The notes beneath the pieces were generated by a model. That model was not told the DNA's origin and made no database searches. It worked only from the letters and a program-made list of their open reading frames with translations. Shown here in pieces: positions 7,650 to 15,552 of a stretch of DNA of 56,940 bases (position 1 is its first letter; every line of letters starts with the position of its first letter). The translations under genes were made by a program, and so were the position numbers. Where the stretch lies: positions 1 to 56,940 of the forward strand of contig JAUNGV010000012.1 in the NCBI GenBank assembly GCA_030524225.1, given 5' to 3'. The stretch is from Eubacteriales bacterium (GTDB taxonomy: Bacteria; Bacillota; Clostridia; Lachnospirales; Lachnospiraceae).

Positions 7650-8948
7650 ATGGTGAGAAAGAAAGGAAAATGCAGAGCGGCGCTGGCGGCGGCTCTTCTG
7701 GGCGCAGTGATCTCTCTGGCGGGATGCGGTGCATCGGAGGGATCCGGCACGACGACGCTCTCCTTCCAGATCTGGGACAATGCGCAGAGAGCCGGCATGG
7801 AGGCGATGGCGCAGGCGTACATGGAGGAGAATCCGGACGTCAGGATCGAGGTGCAGGTGACGAGCTGGGACGAGTACTGGACGAAGCTGGATGCGGCGGC
7901 GGAGTCGAACCAGCTGCCGGACATTTTCTGGATGCACACGAATCAGATTCTCAAGTATGCGGACTACGGGATGCTGGCGGATCTCACGGATCTCTACGAC
8001 GAGGAGGATCCGGGATATTATGAGGAGCATTTCTCAGAGATTTCGCTGGACAACGCCAGAGGCTCGGACGGGCGGATCTACGGCGTGCCCAAGGACAAGG
8101 ATACGATCTGTCTCGTTTACAACAAGGAGATGTTCGATGCGGCAGGTGTGGACTATCCGGATGAGAGCTGGACATGGGACGATCTGACAGAGGCCTCTGC
8201 CGAGATTTACGGGCGCACGGGGAAATACGGCTATATGGCGTATGCGGACGATCAGCTGGGATACTGGAATTTCGTCTATCAGGCGGGCGGCTACATTCTG
8301 AACGAGGACAAGACGAAGGCCGGCTTTACGGACAGTGCGACCCGCATGGCGATGGAATTCTATATCGGGCTGCAGAAAGAGGACTGGTGCCCGGATCAGA
8401 ACTACTTCGCAGAGACGGCGCCGGGCACAGCATTCATCTCGGAGCAGGGCGCGATGTATCTGGAAGGAAACTGGAACCTGATGTCCATGATGGAAAATAA
8501 CGAGGACATGCAGGGAAAATGGGATGTGGCCGTGCTTCCCCAGTGTCCGGATCCGGAGAGAGGGGACGGACGCGCGACGATTTCCAACGGTCTGTGCTAC
8601 GCGACCGGAGCCAGAGGGAAGAAGCTGGAGGCGGCCAAAGACTTTCTCAAATTCCTCGGATCGGAGGAGGGACAGCGCATTCAGGGCGAGTCCGGCGCGG
8701 CGATTCCGGCCTACGAAGGTCTGGAGGGCACATGGGTGAGCGCTTTTGACAAATTTGAGAGCGCACCGGACGTGCAGAAGTGCGTCGATATGTTCGACTA
8801 CAGCGTGCAGAGCGTCAACAACGCCTCCCGTCCGAACTGGAAAACGCAGGTCAGCGATACCCTGTTGAAGATCTACAGCGGGGAGCTGACGCTGGATCAG
8901 GGGCTGGAACAGATGCAGGAGCTGGTGGACAGCGCAAAAGCACCGTAA
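7650..8948 (+). CDS. sugar ABC transporter substrate-binding lipoprotein (family 1)
   Basis: 432 residues. A Lys/Arg-rich N terminus, a hydrophobic stretch and lipobox SLAGC mark a lipoprotein on the outer membrane face. Family-1 solute-binding protein features follow: LSFQIWDN, VRIEVQVTSWDEYWTKLDAA, LPDIFWMHTNQ, YGVPKDKDTICLVYNKEMFD and the C-terminal KDFLKFLGSEEGQRI. It captures a sugar and hands it to the two permeases downstream. No ATPase gene is in the operon, so a shared MsmK/UgpC-type ATPase encoded elsewhere is expected. The GH36 gene at the end of the operon suggests raffinose, melibiose or similar as cargo. Confidence 0.92.
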   Translation: MVRKKGKCRAALAAALLGAVISLAGCGASEGSGTTTLSFQIWDNAQRAGMEAMAQAYMEENPDVRIEVQVTSWDEYWTKLDAAAESNQLPDIFWMHTNQILKYADYGMLADLTDLYDEEDPGYYEEHFSEISLDNARGSDGRIYGVPKDKDTICLVYNKEMFDAAGVDYPDESWTWDDLTEASAEIYGRTGKYGYMAYADDQLGYWNFVYQAGGYILNEDKTKAGFTDSATRMAMEFYIGLQKEDWCPDQNYFAETAPGTAFISEQGAMYLEGNWNLMSMMENNEDMQGKWDVAVLPQCPDPERGDGRATISNGLCYATGARGKKLEAAKDFLKFLGSEEGQRIQGESGAAIPAYEGLEGTWVSAFDKFESAPDVQKCVDMFDYSVQSVNNASRPNWKTQVSDTLLKIYSGELTLDQGLEQMQELVDSAKAP

Positions 8949-8955
8949 TCGCAGA

Positions 8956-8984
8956 GCCGCAGACTGATTGCGGCATGGAGGGAA
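8956..8984 (+). repeat. SD-proximal GCCGC hairpin, permease 1 leader
   Basis: GCAGAGCCGCA: stem GCCGCA (8956-8961) with TGCGGC (8969-8974), loop GACTGAT, followed by ATGGAGGG and the start at 8987. One of the recurring SD-proximal hairpins (also 3955, 10932, 24122, 26813, 26943, 45718). It separates the binding-protein gene from the permease gene. Confidence 0.7.
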
Positions 8985-8986
8985 AA

Positions 8987-9865
8987 ATGAAAAAAGGTTT
9001 TTGGACGGACGACGCCAAGTGGGGATATCTGCTGGTGGCTCCCACGGTGATCGGTCTGATTGTACTGAATGTGTATCCGTTTATACAGACGCTTGTTCTG
9101 AGTTTTTCCACGACGCATCCCTTCGGGATTTATGAGATCAGCGGCGTTGGCAATTATGAGCAGATGTTTTCGAGTCAGGAATTCTGGAAGGCGACGTGGA
9201 ATTCGATTTACTTCTGTATCCTGACAGTGCCTCTGGGCGTGTTCCTCGCACTGCTGACCGCGGTGCTGCTCAATGCCAAAATCAAGGGCAAAGGCGCGTT
9301 CCGGGCGATTTACTTCCTGCCGATGGTTGTGGCACCGGCGGCGATCGCAATGGTATGGAAGTGGATTTTCAATGCGGAGTACGGCATCATCAACCAGATT
9401 CTGGGAGCTCATGTGAACTGGCTGACGAACCCGGCGCTCGTTCTGCCGGCCTGCGCGGCGGTTGCGATCTGGAGCGCGGTGGGATACGACGCAATTCTGC
9501 TGCTGTCAGGACTGCAGAACATTTCCAAGAGCTATTATGAGGCGGCCAGCCTGGACGGGGCGACGAAGGTGCAGCAGTTCTTCAAAATCACATTGCCGAT
9601 GGTGAGTCCCACCCTGTTCGTGGTACTGGTCATGCGGCTGATGGCCTCCGTGAAGGTCTACGATCTGATCTACATGATGGTGGATCAGTCGAATCCGGCG
9701 CTGACGAGCGCGCAGTCGCTGATGTATCTGTTCTACCGTGAATCCTTCGTGGCAGGCAACCGGGGATATGCCTCCGCGATCGTAATCTGGACAGTGCTGC
9801 TGATCGGTGTGATCACGGCGTTCCAGTTCTGGGGACAGAAAAAGTGGGTTCACTATGAGGTATAA
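8987..9865 (+). CDS. sugar ABC transporter permease, MalF/UgpA type
   Basis: 292 residues, six predicted membrane helices. The cytoplasmic coupling loop has the binding-protein-dependent transport pattern EAASLDGATKVQQFFKITLP. Start ATG 8987 has GGAGGG 5 nt upstream. It should form a heterodimer with the permease at 10065 and import the sugar bound by the lipoprotein at 7650. Between the two permease genes lies an unusual 199-bp spacer with a terminator-like stem, so expression of the two subunits may not be equal unless there is readthrough. Confidence 0.93.
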   Translation: MKKGFWTDDAKWGYLLVAPTVIGLIVLNVYPFIQTLVLSFSTTHPFGIYEISGVGNYEQMFSSQEFWKATWNSIYFCILTVPLGVFLALLTAVLLNAKIKGKGAFRAIYFLPMVVAPAAIAMVWKWIFNAEYGIINQILGAHVNWLTNPALVLPACAAVAIWSAVGYDAILLLSGLQNISKSYYEAASLDGATKVQQFFKITLPMVSPTLFVVLVMRLMASVKVYDLIYMMVDQSNPALTSAQSLMYLFYRESFVAGNRGYASAIVIWTVLLIGVITAFQFWGQKKWVHYEV

Positions 9866-9866
9866 C

Positions 9867-9919
9867 GCAGAAACCGCCTGTGCGGATTTCTGCTCGCAGG
9901 ACCGCAAAGAGCTGCGGTC
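9867..9919 (+). repeat. intergenic hairpin modules 3 and 4 between permease genes
   Basis: GCAGAAACCGC (9867-9877) pairs with GCGGATTTCTGC (9882-9893), loop CTGT, beginning 2 nt after the permease stop. A second stem GACCGCA (9900-9906) / TGCGGTC (9913-9919) follows. These match hairpins 3 and 4 of the pyrF-leader cassette, with complementary base changes. Here the copy is not followed by a start codon but by a terminator-like stem. Confidence 0.75.
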
Positions 9920-9930
9920 GGGAGAAAAGA

Positions 9931-9962
9931 TTAAAAAATAAGCCCGATAGCTTATTTTTTAA
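9931..9962. terminator. terminator-like stem between the two permease genes
   Basis: TTAAAAAATAAGC (9931-9943) and GCTTATTTTTTAA (9950-9962) form a perfect 13-bp stem with loop CCGATA, with a T-run in the right arm. The position inside an operon is unexpected; it may lower expression of the second permease and the alpha-galactosidase, or act as a processing or RNA-stability site. Confidence 0.6.
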
Positions 9963-10043
9963 TCCGGAATTTGTGGAGGAGCGTCACAAATTTCGCTGAT
10001 GGCAGACGCAAATCTGAAATTTGCGGAGCCCGTCGCGGGGGGC

Positions 10044-10059
10044 GCTCCGGAATGGAGAT
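10044..10059 (+). promoter_or_regulatory. shared translation-start leader GCTCCGGAATGGAGAT
   Basis: GCTCCGGAATGGAGAT ends 5 nt before the permease ATG and supplies its ribosome site (GGAG). CGGAGC (10024-10029) pairs with GCTCCG (10044-10049), so the ribosome site is flanked by a stem. The identical 16-mer precedes the gene at 49688; near copies precede the starts at 15255 (minus, 15/16) and 18982 (14/16). Confidence 0.65.
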
Positions 10060-10064
10060 TAAGT

Positions 10065-10916
10065 ATGAAAAGAACAGGAAAAGGCGGCTCGCAGAGTCAG
10101 AGCCGCAGATGGAATACCGCTCTGGTTTATCTGGCGCTGGGAGTGGGCGCGGTGCTGATGATTTTTCCCTTTTTATGGATGTTCCTGACGAGCTTTAAGT
10201 CGCCGGGAGAGAGCGTACAGATCCCGCCGACGATCCTGCCGCAGCAGTGGCTGACGAGCAATTACAGTCAGGCGCTGGTTTCGCTTCCGTTTGTCAGACT
10301 CTATATCAACACGCTGCTGCTGATCGTATTCCGTGTGATCTGCGCGGTGGCCTTCTCCTCTGCGGCGGGGTTCGCATTTGCAAAGTGCCGTTTTAAGGGG
10401 AAAAACGTTCTCTTCTCCCTCGTGATTGTACAGATGATGCTGCCGACACAGATTTTCATCATTCCGCAGTATCAGATGCTGGCAAAAATGGGACTGACGA
10501 ACACGATCTTCGCGCTGGTGTTTCCGGGACTTGTCAGCGCGTTCGGAACCTTCTTCCTGCGGCAGGCGTATATGGGAATCCCTGACGAGCTGGGAGAGGC
10601 GGCCTATCTGGACGGCTGCAATAAGTGGCAGACATTTATCAAGGTGATGATGCCGCTGACGAAATCCTCGATGGCGGCTCTGACGGTATTTACCGCGGTC
10701 TTTGCTTACGGGGATCTGATGTGGCCGCTGATTGCGAATACGGATCTGAACATGATGACTCTTTCGGCCGGCCTCTCGACACTGCGCGGACAGTTCACGA
10801 CGAATTATCCGGTGCTGATGGCAGGTTCGGTTCTGGCGATGGTGCCGATGGTTATTCTGTATCTGGTGTTCCAGAGACAGTTTATCGAGGGTATCGCGCT
10901 GACCGGAGGGAAGTAG
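10065..10916 (+). CDS. sugar ABC transporter permease, MalG/UgpE type
   Basis: 283 residues, six predicted helices, with the MalG-type coupling loop EAAYLDGCNKWQTFIKVMMP and the typical C-terminal FQRQFIEGIALTGGK. ATG 10065 is 5 nt after GGAATGGAGAT; this leader (10044-10059) is identical over 16 bases to that of the penicillin-binding protein gene at 49688. A longer start at 9999 would translate the palindromic leader and is unlikely. It pairs with the permease at 8987. Confidence 0.93.
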   Translation: MKRTGKGGSQSQSRRWNTALVYLALGVGAVLMIFPFLWMFLTSFKSPGESVQIPPTILPQQWLTSNYSQALVSLPFVRLYINTLLLIVFRVICAVAFSSAAGFAFAKCRFKGKNVLFSLVIVQMMLPTQIFIIPQYQMLAKMGLTNTIFALVFPGLVSAFGTFFLRQAYMGIPDELGEAAYLDGCNKWQTFIKVMMPLTKSSMAALTVFTAVFAYGDLMWPLIANTDLNMMTLSAGLSTLRGQFTTNYPVLMAGSVLAMVPMVILYLVFQRQFIEGIALTGGK

Positions 10917-10931
10917 ATTGAAATTTGCAGA

Positions 10932-10952
10932 GCCGCGGGGCGGCGGAAAGGG
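10932..10952 (+). repeat. SD-proximal GCCGC hairpin, alpha-galactosidase leader
   Basis: GCAGAGCCGC then stem GCCGC (10932-10936) with GCGGC (10940-10944), loop GGG, followed at once by GGAAAGGG. Same position relative to the start codon as the other copies, with a much shorter loop. Confidence 0.65.
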
Positions 10953-10957
10953 TATGG

Positions 10958-13180
10958 ATGACTGACATGACAATTTGCTGCGACGAACAGAACGGACTTT
11001 TTACCCTTCACACCAAGTTCACGACGTATCAGATGAAGGCGGATCGACTCGGCTATCTGCTGCATCTCTACTACGGACCCCGGATGGAGGGATCGGCGGA
11101 GTATCTGATCACCTATGCGGACCGGGGATTCTCCGGCAATCCCTACGAGGCGGGCGGGGACAGAACGTATTCGCTGGACGCACTGCCTCAGGAATATCCG
11201 TTCCGGGGAGAGGGGGATTACCGGAGTACGGCGCTGATCGCGGAGAACGCGGACGGTTCTGTCAGCACGGATCTGCGCTATGCCGGATATCATATCCGCG
11301 AGGGCAAATATTCTCTGCCGGGTCTGCCGGCGATGTACGGACAGGCAGAGGAAGCCGAAACGCTGGAGATCGATCTGGAGGATACCGCGAGCGGTCTGCA
11401 GATCACTCTCCTCTACGGCGTGTTTCCGGAGCTGGATATTATCACGAGAGCCGTCCGGATCAAAAACGCCGGACAGCAGCCGATTGTTCTGCGCAAGGCG
11501 GGCAGCGCGTGTCTGGACTGTGTTCCGGGCGAGTACGATCTGATTACGTTCCACGGCAGACATGCGATGGAGAGAAACTGGCAGAGAATCGGGGTGGAGC
11601 ACGGCTCCTACAGTGTCGGCAGCCGGAGAGGAACCTCCAGCCACCAGTACAGTCCCTTTGTCATTCTGGCGCGGCACGGCGCGGATGAGGACGCGGGAGA
11701 GTGCTGGGGAATGTCCTTTGTCTACAGCGGGGAATTCCGGGCGGAGGCAGAGAAGGATCAGTACGGCCAGACCAGACTGCTGATGGGCATCCAGGATGAG
11801 GCGTTCGCCTATCCGCTTGCGCCCGGCGAGACGTTTACCGGGCCGGAGGTGATCCTCTCCTACAGCGCGGAGGGACTGGCGGCACTCTCTCACCGGTTCC
11901 ACAGGGCAATCCGTGAGAATCTGTGCCGTGAGCCGGAGAGGGAGACGCCCAGACCGGTTCTGATCAACAGCTGGGAGGCCGCATACTTTGATTTTACAGG
12001 GGAGACCATCTGTAATATCGCGGAGGAAGCGGCGCAGCTCGGCGTGGATATGGTGGTGATGGACGACGGATGGTTCGGCAACCGCAGCAGCGACAGCTCC
12101 GGACTGGGGGACTGGGTTGTCAATGAGAAGAAGCTGGGCTGCACGCTGGGGGAACTCTCGGAGAAAATTCATGAGTGCGGACTGGAATTCGGGCTCTGGG
12201 TGGAGCCGGAGATGGTATCCGAGGACAGCGATCTTTACCGGGAGCATCCTGACTGGGCATACCGGATTCCGGGCAGAAAGCCGGTGCGCAGCCGTTTCCA
12301 GCTGGTTCTGGATCTCTCCCGCAGGGAGGTGGTGGACTATCTCTTTGAGAGCCTGTGCCGGGTTCTTGACAGCGCGCAGATCGAGTACATCAAATGGGAT
12401 ATGAACCGCAGTATCACAGACGTTTATTCGGCGAACAGCGCACAGGGAGGCGGGACGGCAAATCCGGGCGCGGTGCTCTACCGCTATGTGCTGGGGCTGT
12501 ATGATCTGCTGGAGCGTCTGCGGACGAGATACCCGAAGCTCCTGATCGAGGGGTGCAGCGGAGGCGGCGGCCGGTTCGACGCCGGTATGCTCTACTACAC
12601 GCCGCTGATCTGGTGCAGTGATAATACGGATGCGATTGAGAGGATCCGTATTCAGCACGGGACGTCCTTCGGATTCCCGGTTTCGTCGGTGGGATCCCAC
12701 GTCTCGGCGGTTCCGAATCACCAGACGGGGCGGATCGTGCCGATGAAAACCCGCGGCGTCGTCGCGATGGCGGGGAATTTCGGCTATGAACTGAATCCGG
12801 CGGATATGACCCGGGAGGAAAAGGAGGAGGTTCGCCGGCAGATCCGGGAATTTAAGGAGCTGCGTCCTCTGATTCACGAAGGGCTGTATTACCGGCTCAC
12901 GAATCCGTTTGAGGAGAGAGAAGCGGCGGCGTGGAGTTTCGTCTCGGAGGATCGCAGGGAGGCCCTCGTCAGCGTCGTCACGCTCGAGACCCACGGCAAT
13001 CCGACGACCGCTTATATCCGGCTGAAGGGTCTGGAAAAAGAAGCGGTGTACCGCGACAGGGAAAGTGGAGCGTGCTATCCGGGCGCGGCGCTGATGACAG
13101 CGGGGATTCCGGTTCCGGCAATGTCCGGGGAGTATCAGGCGTGGCAGTTGCGGCTGGAGAAAGTGGAAAGCGGATCATAG
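10958..13180 (+). CDS. alpha-galactosidase, GH36 (RafA/AgaR type)
   Basis: 740 residues, full length for bacterial GH36. The N-terminal beta-sandwich runs to about 320; the TIM barrel holds DDGWFGNR, EPEMVSEDS, the nucleophile Asp481 in YIKWDMNR and the acid/base Asp555 in CSDNTD; a C-terminal beta domain follows. It hydrolyses alpha-1,6-galactosides (melibiose, raffinose, stachyose) and, lacking a signal peptide, acts in the cytoplasm on sugars brought in by the upstream ABC transporter. The start chosen is ATG 10958 (MTDMTICCDEQ) about 5 nt after GGAAAGGG; an upstream TTG at 10925 is less likely. Last gene of the operon. Confidence 0.95.
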   Translation: MTDMTICCDEQNGLFTLHTKFTTYQMKADRLGYLLHLYYGPRMEGSAEYLITYADRGFSGNPYEAGGDRTYSLDALPQEYPFRGEGDYRSTALIAENADGSVSTDLRYAGYHIREGKYSLPGLPAMYGQAEEAETLEIDLEDTASGLQITLLYGVFPELDIITRAVRIKNAGQQPIVLRKAGSACLDCVPGEYDLITFHGRHAMERNWQRIGVEHGSYSVGSRRGTSSHQYSPFVILARHGADEDAGECWGMSFVYSGEFRAEAEKDQYGQTRLLMGIQDEAFAYPLAPGETFTGPEVILSYSAEGLAALSHRFHRAIRENLCREPERETPRPVLINSWEAAYFDFTGETICNIAEEAAQLGVDMVVMDDGWFGNRSSDSSGLGDWVVNEKKLGCTLGELSEKIHECGLEFGLWVEPEMVSEDSDLYREHPDWAYRIPGRKPVRSRFQLVLDLSRREVVDYLFESLCRVLDSAQIEYIKWDMNRSITDVYSANSAQGGGTANPGAVLYRYVLGLYDLLERLRTRYPKLLIEGCSGGGGRFDAGMLYYTPLIWCSDNTDAIERIRIQHGTSFGFPVSSVGSHVSAVPNHQTGRIVPMKTRGVVAMAGNFGYELNPADMTREEKEEVRRQIREFKELRPLIHEGLYYRLTNPFEEREAAAWSFVSEDRREALVSVVTLETHGNPTTAYIRLKGLEKEAVYRDRESGACYPGAALMTAGIPVPAMSGEYQAWQLRLEKVESGS

Positions 13181-13196
13181 GGAGAAAATTACAGAG

Positions 13197-13226
13197 CAGA
13201 GGCTCCGCCGGATGGTGGAGCCTCTG
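13197..13226 (+). terminator. stem-loop after alpha-galactosidase
   Basis: CAGAGGCTCC (13197-13206) and GGAGCCTCTG (13217-13226), a perfect 10-bp stem 16 nt after the stop codon. There is no clean T-run (TATGGTTATAG follows), so termination is likely but imperfect. Confidence 0.55.
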
Positions 13227-13311
13227 TATGGTTATAGGCAGAAAGAAGCTTCTGTCGCAACGGACACGGCGGATGTGCGGGCGTGTTGTCTGACAGAGGA
13301 ATCTCCGGATT

Positions 13312-14268
13312 TTAGAGAGGAATTTCTGCGACAGAGGAATAGATCAGATCGGGCGTGACGTCGGAAACTGCGGCGTCCTCCAACGTGGCCTCCCCGCTCA
13401 GCACGAGGATGGTGCGCAGACCGCCGTTTCGACCGGCGGCAATATCGGTATAGAGACGGTCGCCTACCATGGCGATGGAGGAGCGCTCCGGCAGGGCCGG
13501 GGCGCTTTTGGCGTGCGCGGCGGCATTGCCTGCCGGAGCGTATGGAGTCCGGAGCACATCAGTATTGCCTGTCGGAGCGTGTGGAGTCCGGAGGGTGTCA
13601 GTATTGTCAGCCGCAGCGGAATCCTGTTCACGCAGCCGCTCGAGGAGGTAGTCCGTAATGTCCGTATTCGGCTTGCCGATTACGCGGTCGGGATAGCGGA
13701 ACGCAGAGGCGTGGATAAAGGCGTGAATCGCACCAGCATCCGGGACAAAGCCCGTCTCGGTCGGGCAGTTGTAGTCGGGATGTGTTGAGAGGTAAGGGAG
13801 TCCTGCGCGGACGAAATCGCAGACTTTACACAGTTTGGCATAGGTGAGCGTGGTGTCAAAGCCGACGACCACGACGTCCGGGTGCTCGTCCTCGAGGGGG
13901 ATTCCGGCCTCGTCAAATTCCTGCCGCAGCAGTTCGTTGCCGAGAAGAAAGACTTTTCGGCCGGGAAAATAGCGTTTTAAATACCAGATCGTCGCCTGTC
14001 CGGAGGTGATGATCTGCCGCTCTGTGACAGGCAGCCCCATGCGCGCGAGTTTCTCCACGTAGACGCCGGGATTTTTGGAGGAATTGTTGGTCAGAAAGAG
14101 ATAGCGGCGTCCGCTGGCCGCAATGCGGTCAAGAAAGTCGCGCGCGCCGTCGATCCAGCGCTCCCCGAGATAGACGGTGCCGTCCATGTCGAGGGCGAAG
14201 GTCCGGATCTGCGGCAGGAGCGAGAGGGGATCGGCGTTGACAGGGGGCAGAATGAGGGAAGCAGGCAT
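13312..14268 (-). CDS. HAD-IIA family phosphatase (NagD/PNPase-like) with repeat insertion
   Basis: 318 residues where relatives have about 265-275. HAD motifs: I DMDGTVYLG, II LTNNSSKNP, III GKPNTD, IV VGDRLYTDI, with a type-IIA cap between II and III. Family members dephosphorylate sugar phosphates, phosphoglycolate or nucleotides; the substrate cannot be told. Between motifs III and IV lies a ~45-residue Ala/Pro/Thr-rich insertion holding two copies of a 13-residue unit (TDTLRTPHAPTGN and TDVLRTPYAPAGN), coded by a 39-bp tandem repeat at 13525-13602 with the start of a third. The surrounding fold is intact, so the protein is probably still active. AAAGGAG lies 8 nt before the ATG. Downstream of and co-oriented with the LysR gene (87-bp gap). 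Confidence 0.88.
   Translation of the reverse strand: MPASLILPPVNADPLSLLPQIRTFALDMDGTVYLGERWIDGARDFLDRIAASGRRYLFLTNNSSKNPGVYVEKLARMGLPVTERQIITSGQATIWYLKRYFPGRKVFLLGNELLRQEFDEAGIPLEDEHPDVVVVGFDTTLTYAKLCKVCDFVRAGLPYLSTHPDYNCPTETGFVPDAGAIHAFIHASAFRYPDRVIGKPNTDITDYLLERLREQDSAAADNTDTLRTPHAPTGNTDVLRTPYAPAGNAAAHAKSAPALPERSSIAMVGDRLYTDIAAGRNGGLRTILVLSGEATLEDAAVSDVTPDLIYSSVAEIPL
13525..13610. repeat. 39-bp tandem repeat inside HAD gene
   Basis: Units at 13525-13563 and 13564-13602 differ at few positions, and an 8-bp start of a third follows at 13603. The period is a multiple of three, so copy-number change would keep the reading frame. Confidence 0.85.
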
Positions 14269-14355
14269 GTGTAACTCCTTTCGGGGGATGATGAAAAGCT
14301 GGCAGCCAGTGCGGACAGCAAAACAAAGTGGTCAGCGGCGTAAAGCGGTCAGGAG

Positions 14356-15255
14356 TCAGTTCGCCTCGTTATCCTGCAGTTTGCGGTGGCTGTGGCAGTA
14401 GTTGAGGAACTGCTGTGCCTGCGGCGGGAGGACCGCGCCGCGCCGGTACACGAGCGAGATGATAAACCGGGCGGGCGGATCGAGATCGATGAGCCTGACG
14501 CCGTTCAGATTGGCGCCGACCATGGAGAGAACGTTTTTGCGCAGAATGGCGATGCCGAGTCCCTGCCGGACGAAGGGAACGAGGGAGCTGCCGATATCGC
14601 CGGTAACGGAGATCATCGGATCGAAACCGGAGCGGCGGCAGAGTTCTTTGAACTGCATATCCGAATAGGAATTGGCCTTGAACGATACGAAATGTTCCCC
14701 GGCCAGATCTGAGAGACGGACGCTGCCGCGCTCGCAGAGCGGGTGGGACTCCGGCACCACGGCGACATGGTAGTCGGCGGCGAAGGGAAAGGATTCAAAT
14801 TCCCGGCCGGGATCTTCCAGATTAATCATGAAAGCGAAGAGACAGTCCTTTCTCCGCAGACGGTTTTTAATGGTCTCGTTGTCGTTGGGGCTGTCCAGTT
14901 CGTTGATGATCACACCGGGATTTTCTTTCAGGAAACCGGCGAGAATATCGCCGATATAGTAATTGGAGACGACGGGAATCGTGGCCTTTTCTCTGGAAGC
15001 GGAGACGCTCAGTTCTTTCAGACATTTTTGGCGCAGAGAGACAATCTCTCTGGCGTAGGGCAGAAAGAGACGGCCGTATCGGCTTATTTTCAGGCTGCGG
15101 GAGGTGCGGTCGAAGAGACTGCAGCCGAGTTCATCCTCCAGCGCCTTGATGTGGCGGGAAAGGGAGGACTCTGATACCGAGAGCTCCTCGGCGGCGTCGG
15201 AGAGATTTTTGAGTTCGGACAACACAAGAAATTCGTTGCAATAATCAATTTCCAC
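14356..15255 (-). CDS. LysR family transcriptional regulator
   Basis: 299 residues from GTG 15255. The N-terminal winged helix has the LysR form EIDYCNEFLVLSELKNLSDA and SSLSRHIKALEDELGCSLFD; residues ~95-295 form the periplasmic-binding-like effector domain (PVVSNYYIGDILAGFLKENP, VRQGLGIAILRKNVL). Effector and target are unknown. The GTG start places the HTH at the usual distance and has GGGGAT 6 nt upstream; a TTG at 15288 would add an atypical extension. The leader GCTCCGGAATGGGGAT (15262-15277, minus strand) matches that of the genes at 10065 and 49688. Possibly co-transcribed with the HAD gene. Confidence 0.9.
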   Translation of the reverse strand: MEIDYCNEFLVLSELKNLSDAAEELSVSESSLSRHIKALEDELGCSLFDRTSRSLKISRYGRLFLPYAREIVSLRQKCLKELSVSASREKATIPVVSNYYIGDILAGFLKENPGVIINELDSPNDNETIKNRLRRKDCLFAFMINLEDPGREFESFPFAADYHVAVVPESHPLCERGSVRLSDLAGEHFVSFKANSYSDMQFKELCRRSGFDPMISVTGDIGSSLVPFVRQGLGIAILRKNVLSMVGANLNGVRLIDLDPPARFIISLVYRRGAVLPPQAQQFLNYCHSHRKLQDNEAN

Positions 15256-15453
15256 GATATAATCCCCATTCCGGAGCACACAGCGCAATAGAACAGAGCA
15301 GCACAGGGCGCAGGCTGCGTCTGCCGCTATGCGGCGTCTCCTGTTATTCTATAAGAGTCAGACTATTTTTTGCTTGGTTCGCAGATACGACATTATACCA
15401 TATATTGCGGTGGAATTGTCAAAAAGAGAAGGCGGAATATACGGAAGATAAGG

Positions 15454-15482
15454 TTGACGGAAGGATTGGTATCTCATATACT
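15454..15482 (+). promoter_or_regulatory. sigma-A-type promoter of the toxin-antitoxin operon
   Basis: TTGACG (15454-15459), 17-bp spacer, TATACT (15477-15482). The predicted start near 15489 falls inside the left arm of the inverted repeat at 15484-15531, so a bound repressor would block initiation. Confidence 0.75.
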
Positions 15483-15483
15483 T

Positions 15484-15531
15484 GTATTGCAGTTTTACCA
15501 AAAATATAAATTTTTGACAAAAATGCAATAC
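15484..15531. promoter_or_regulatory. inverted-repeat operator upstream of AbiEi-like gene
   Basis: GTATTGCAGTTTT (15484-15496) and AAAAATGCAATAC (15519-15531) match as an inverted repeat at 12 of 13 positions, with an AAAAAT/ATTTTT stretch between. Negative autoregulation through inverted repeats near the promoter is known for AbiEi antitoxins of type IV systems; this site is a natural candidate. Confidence 0.65.
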
Positions 15532-15552
15532 TGACATAAGGATGTGATAGCA

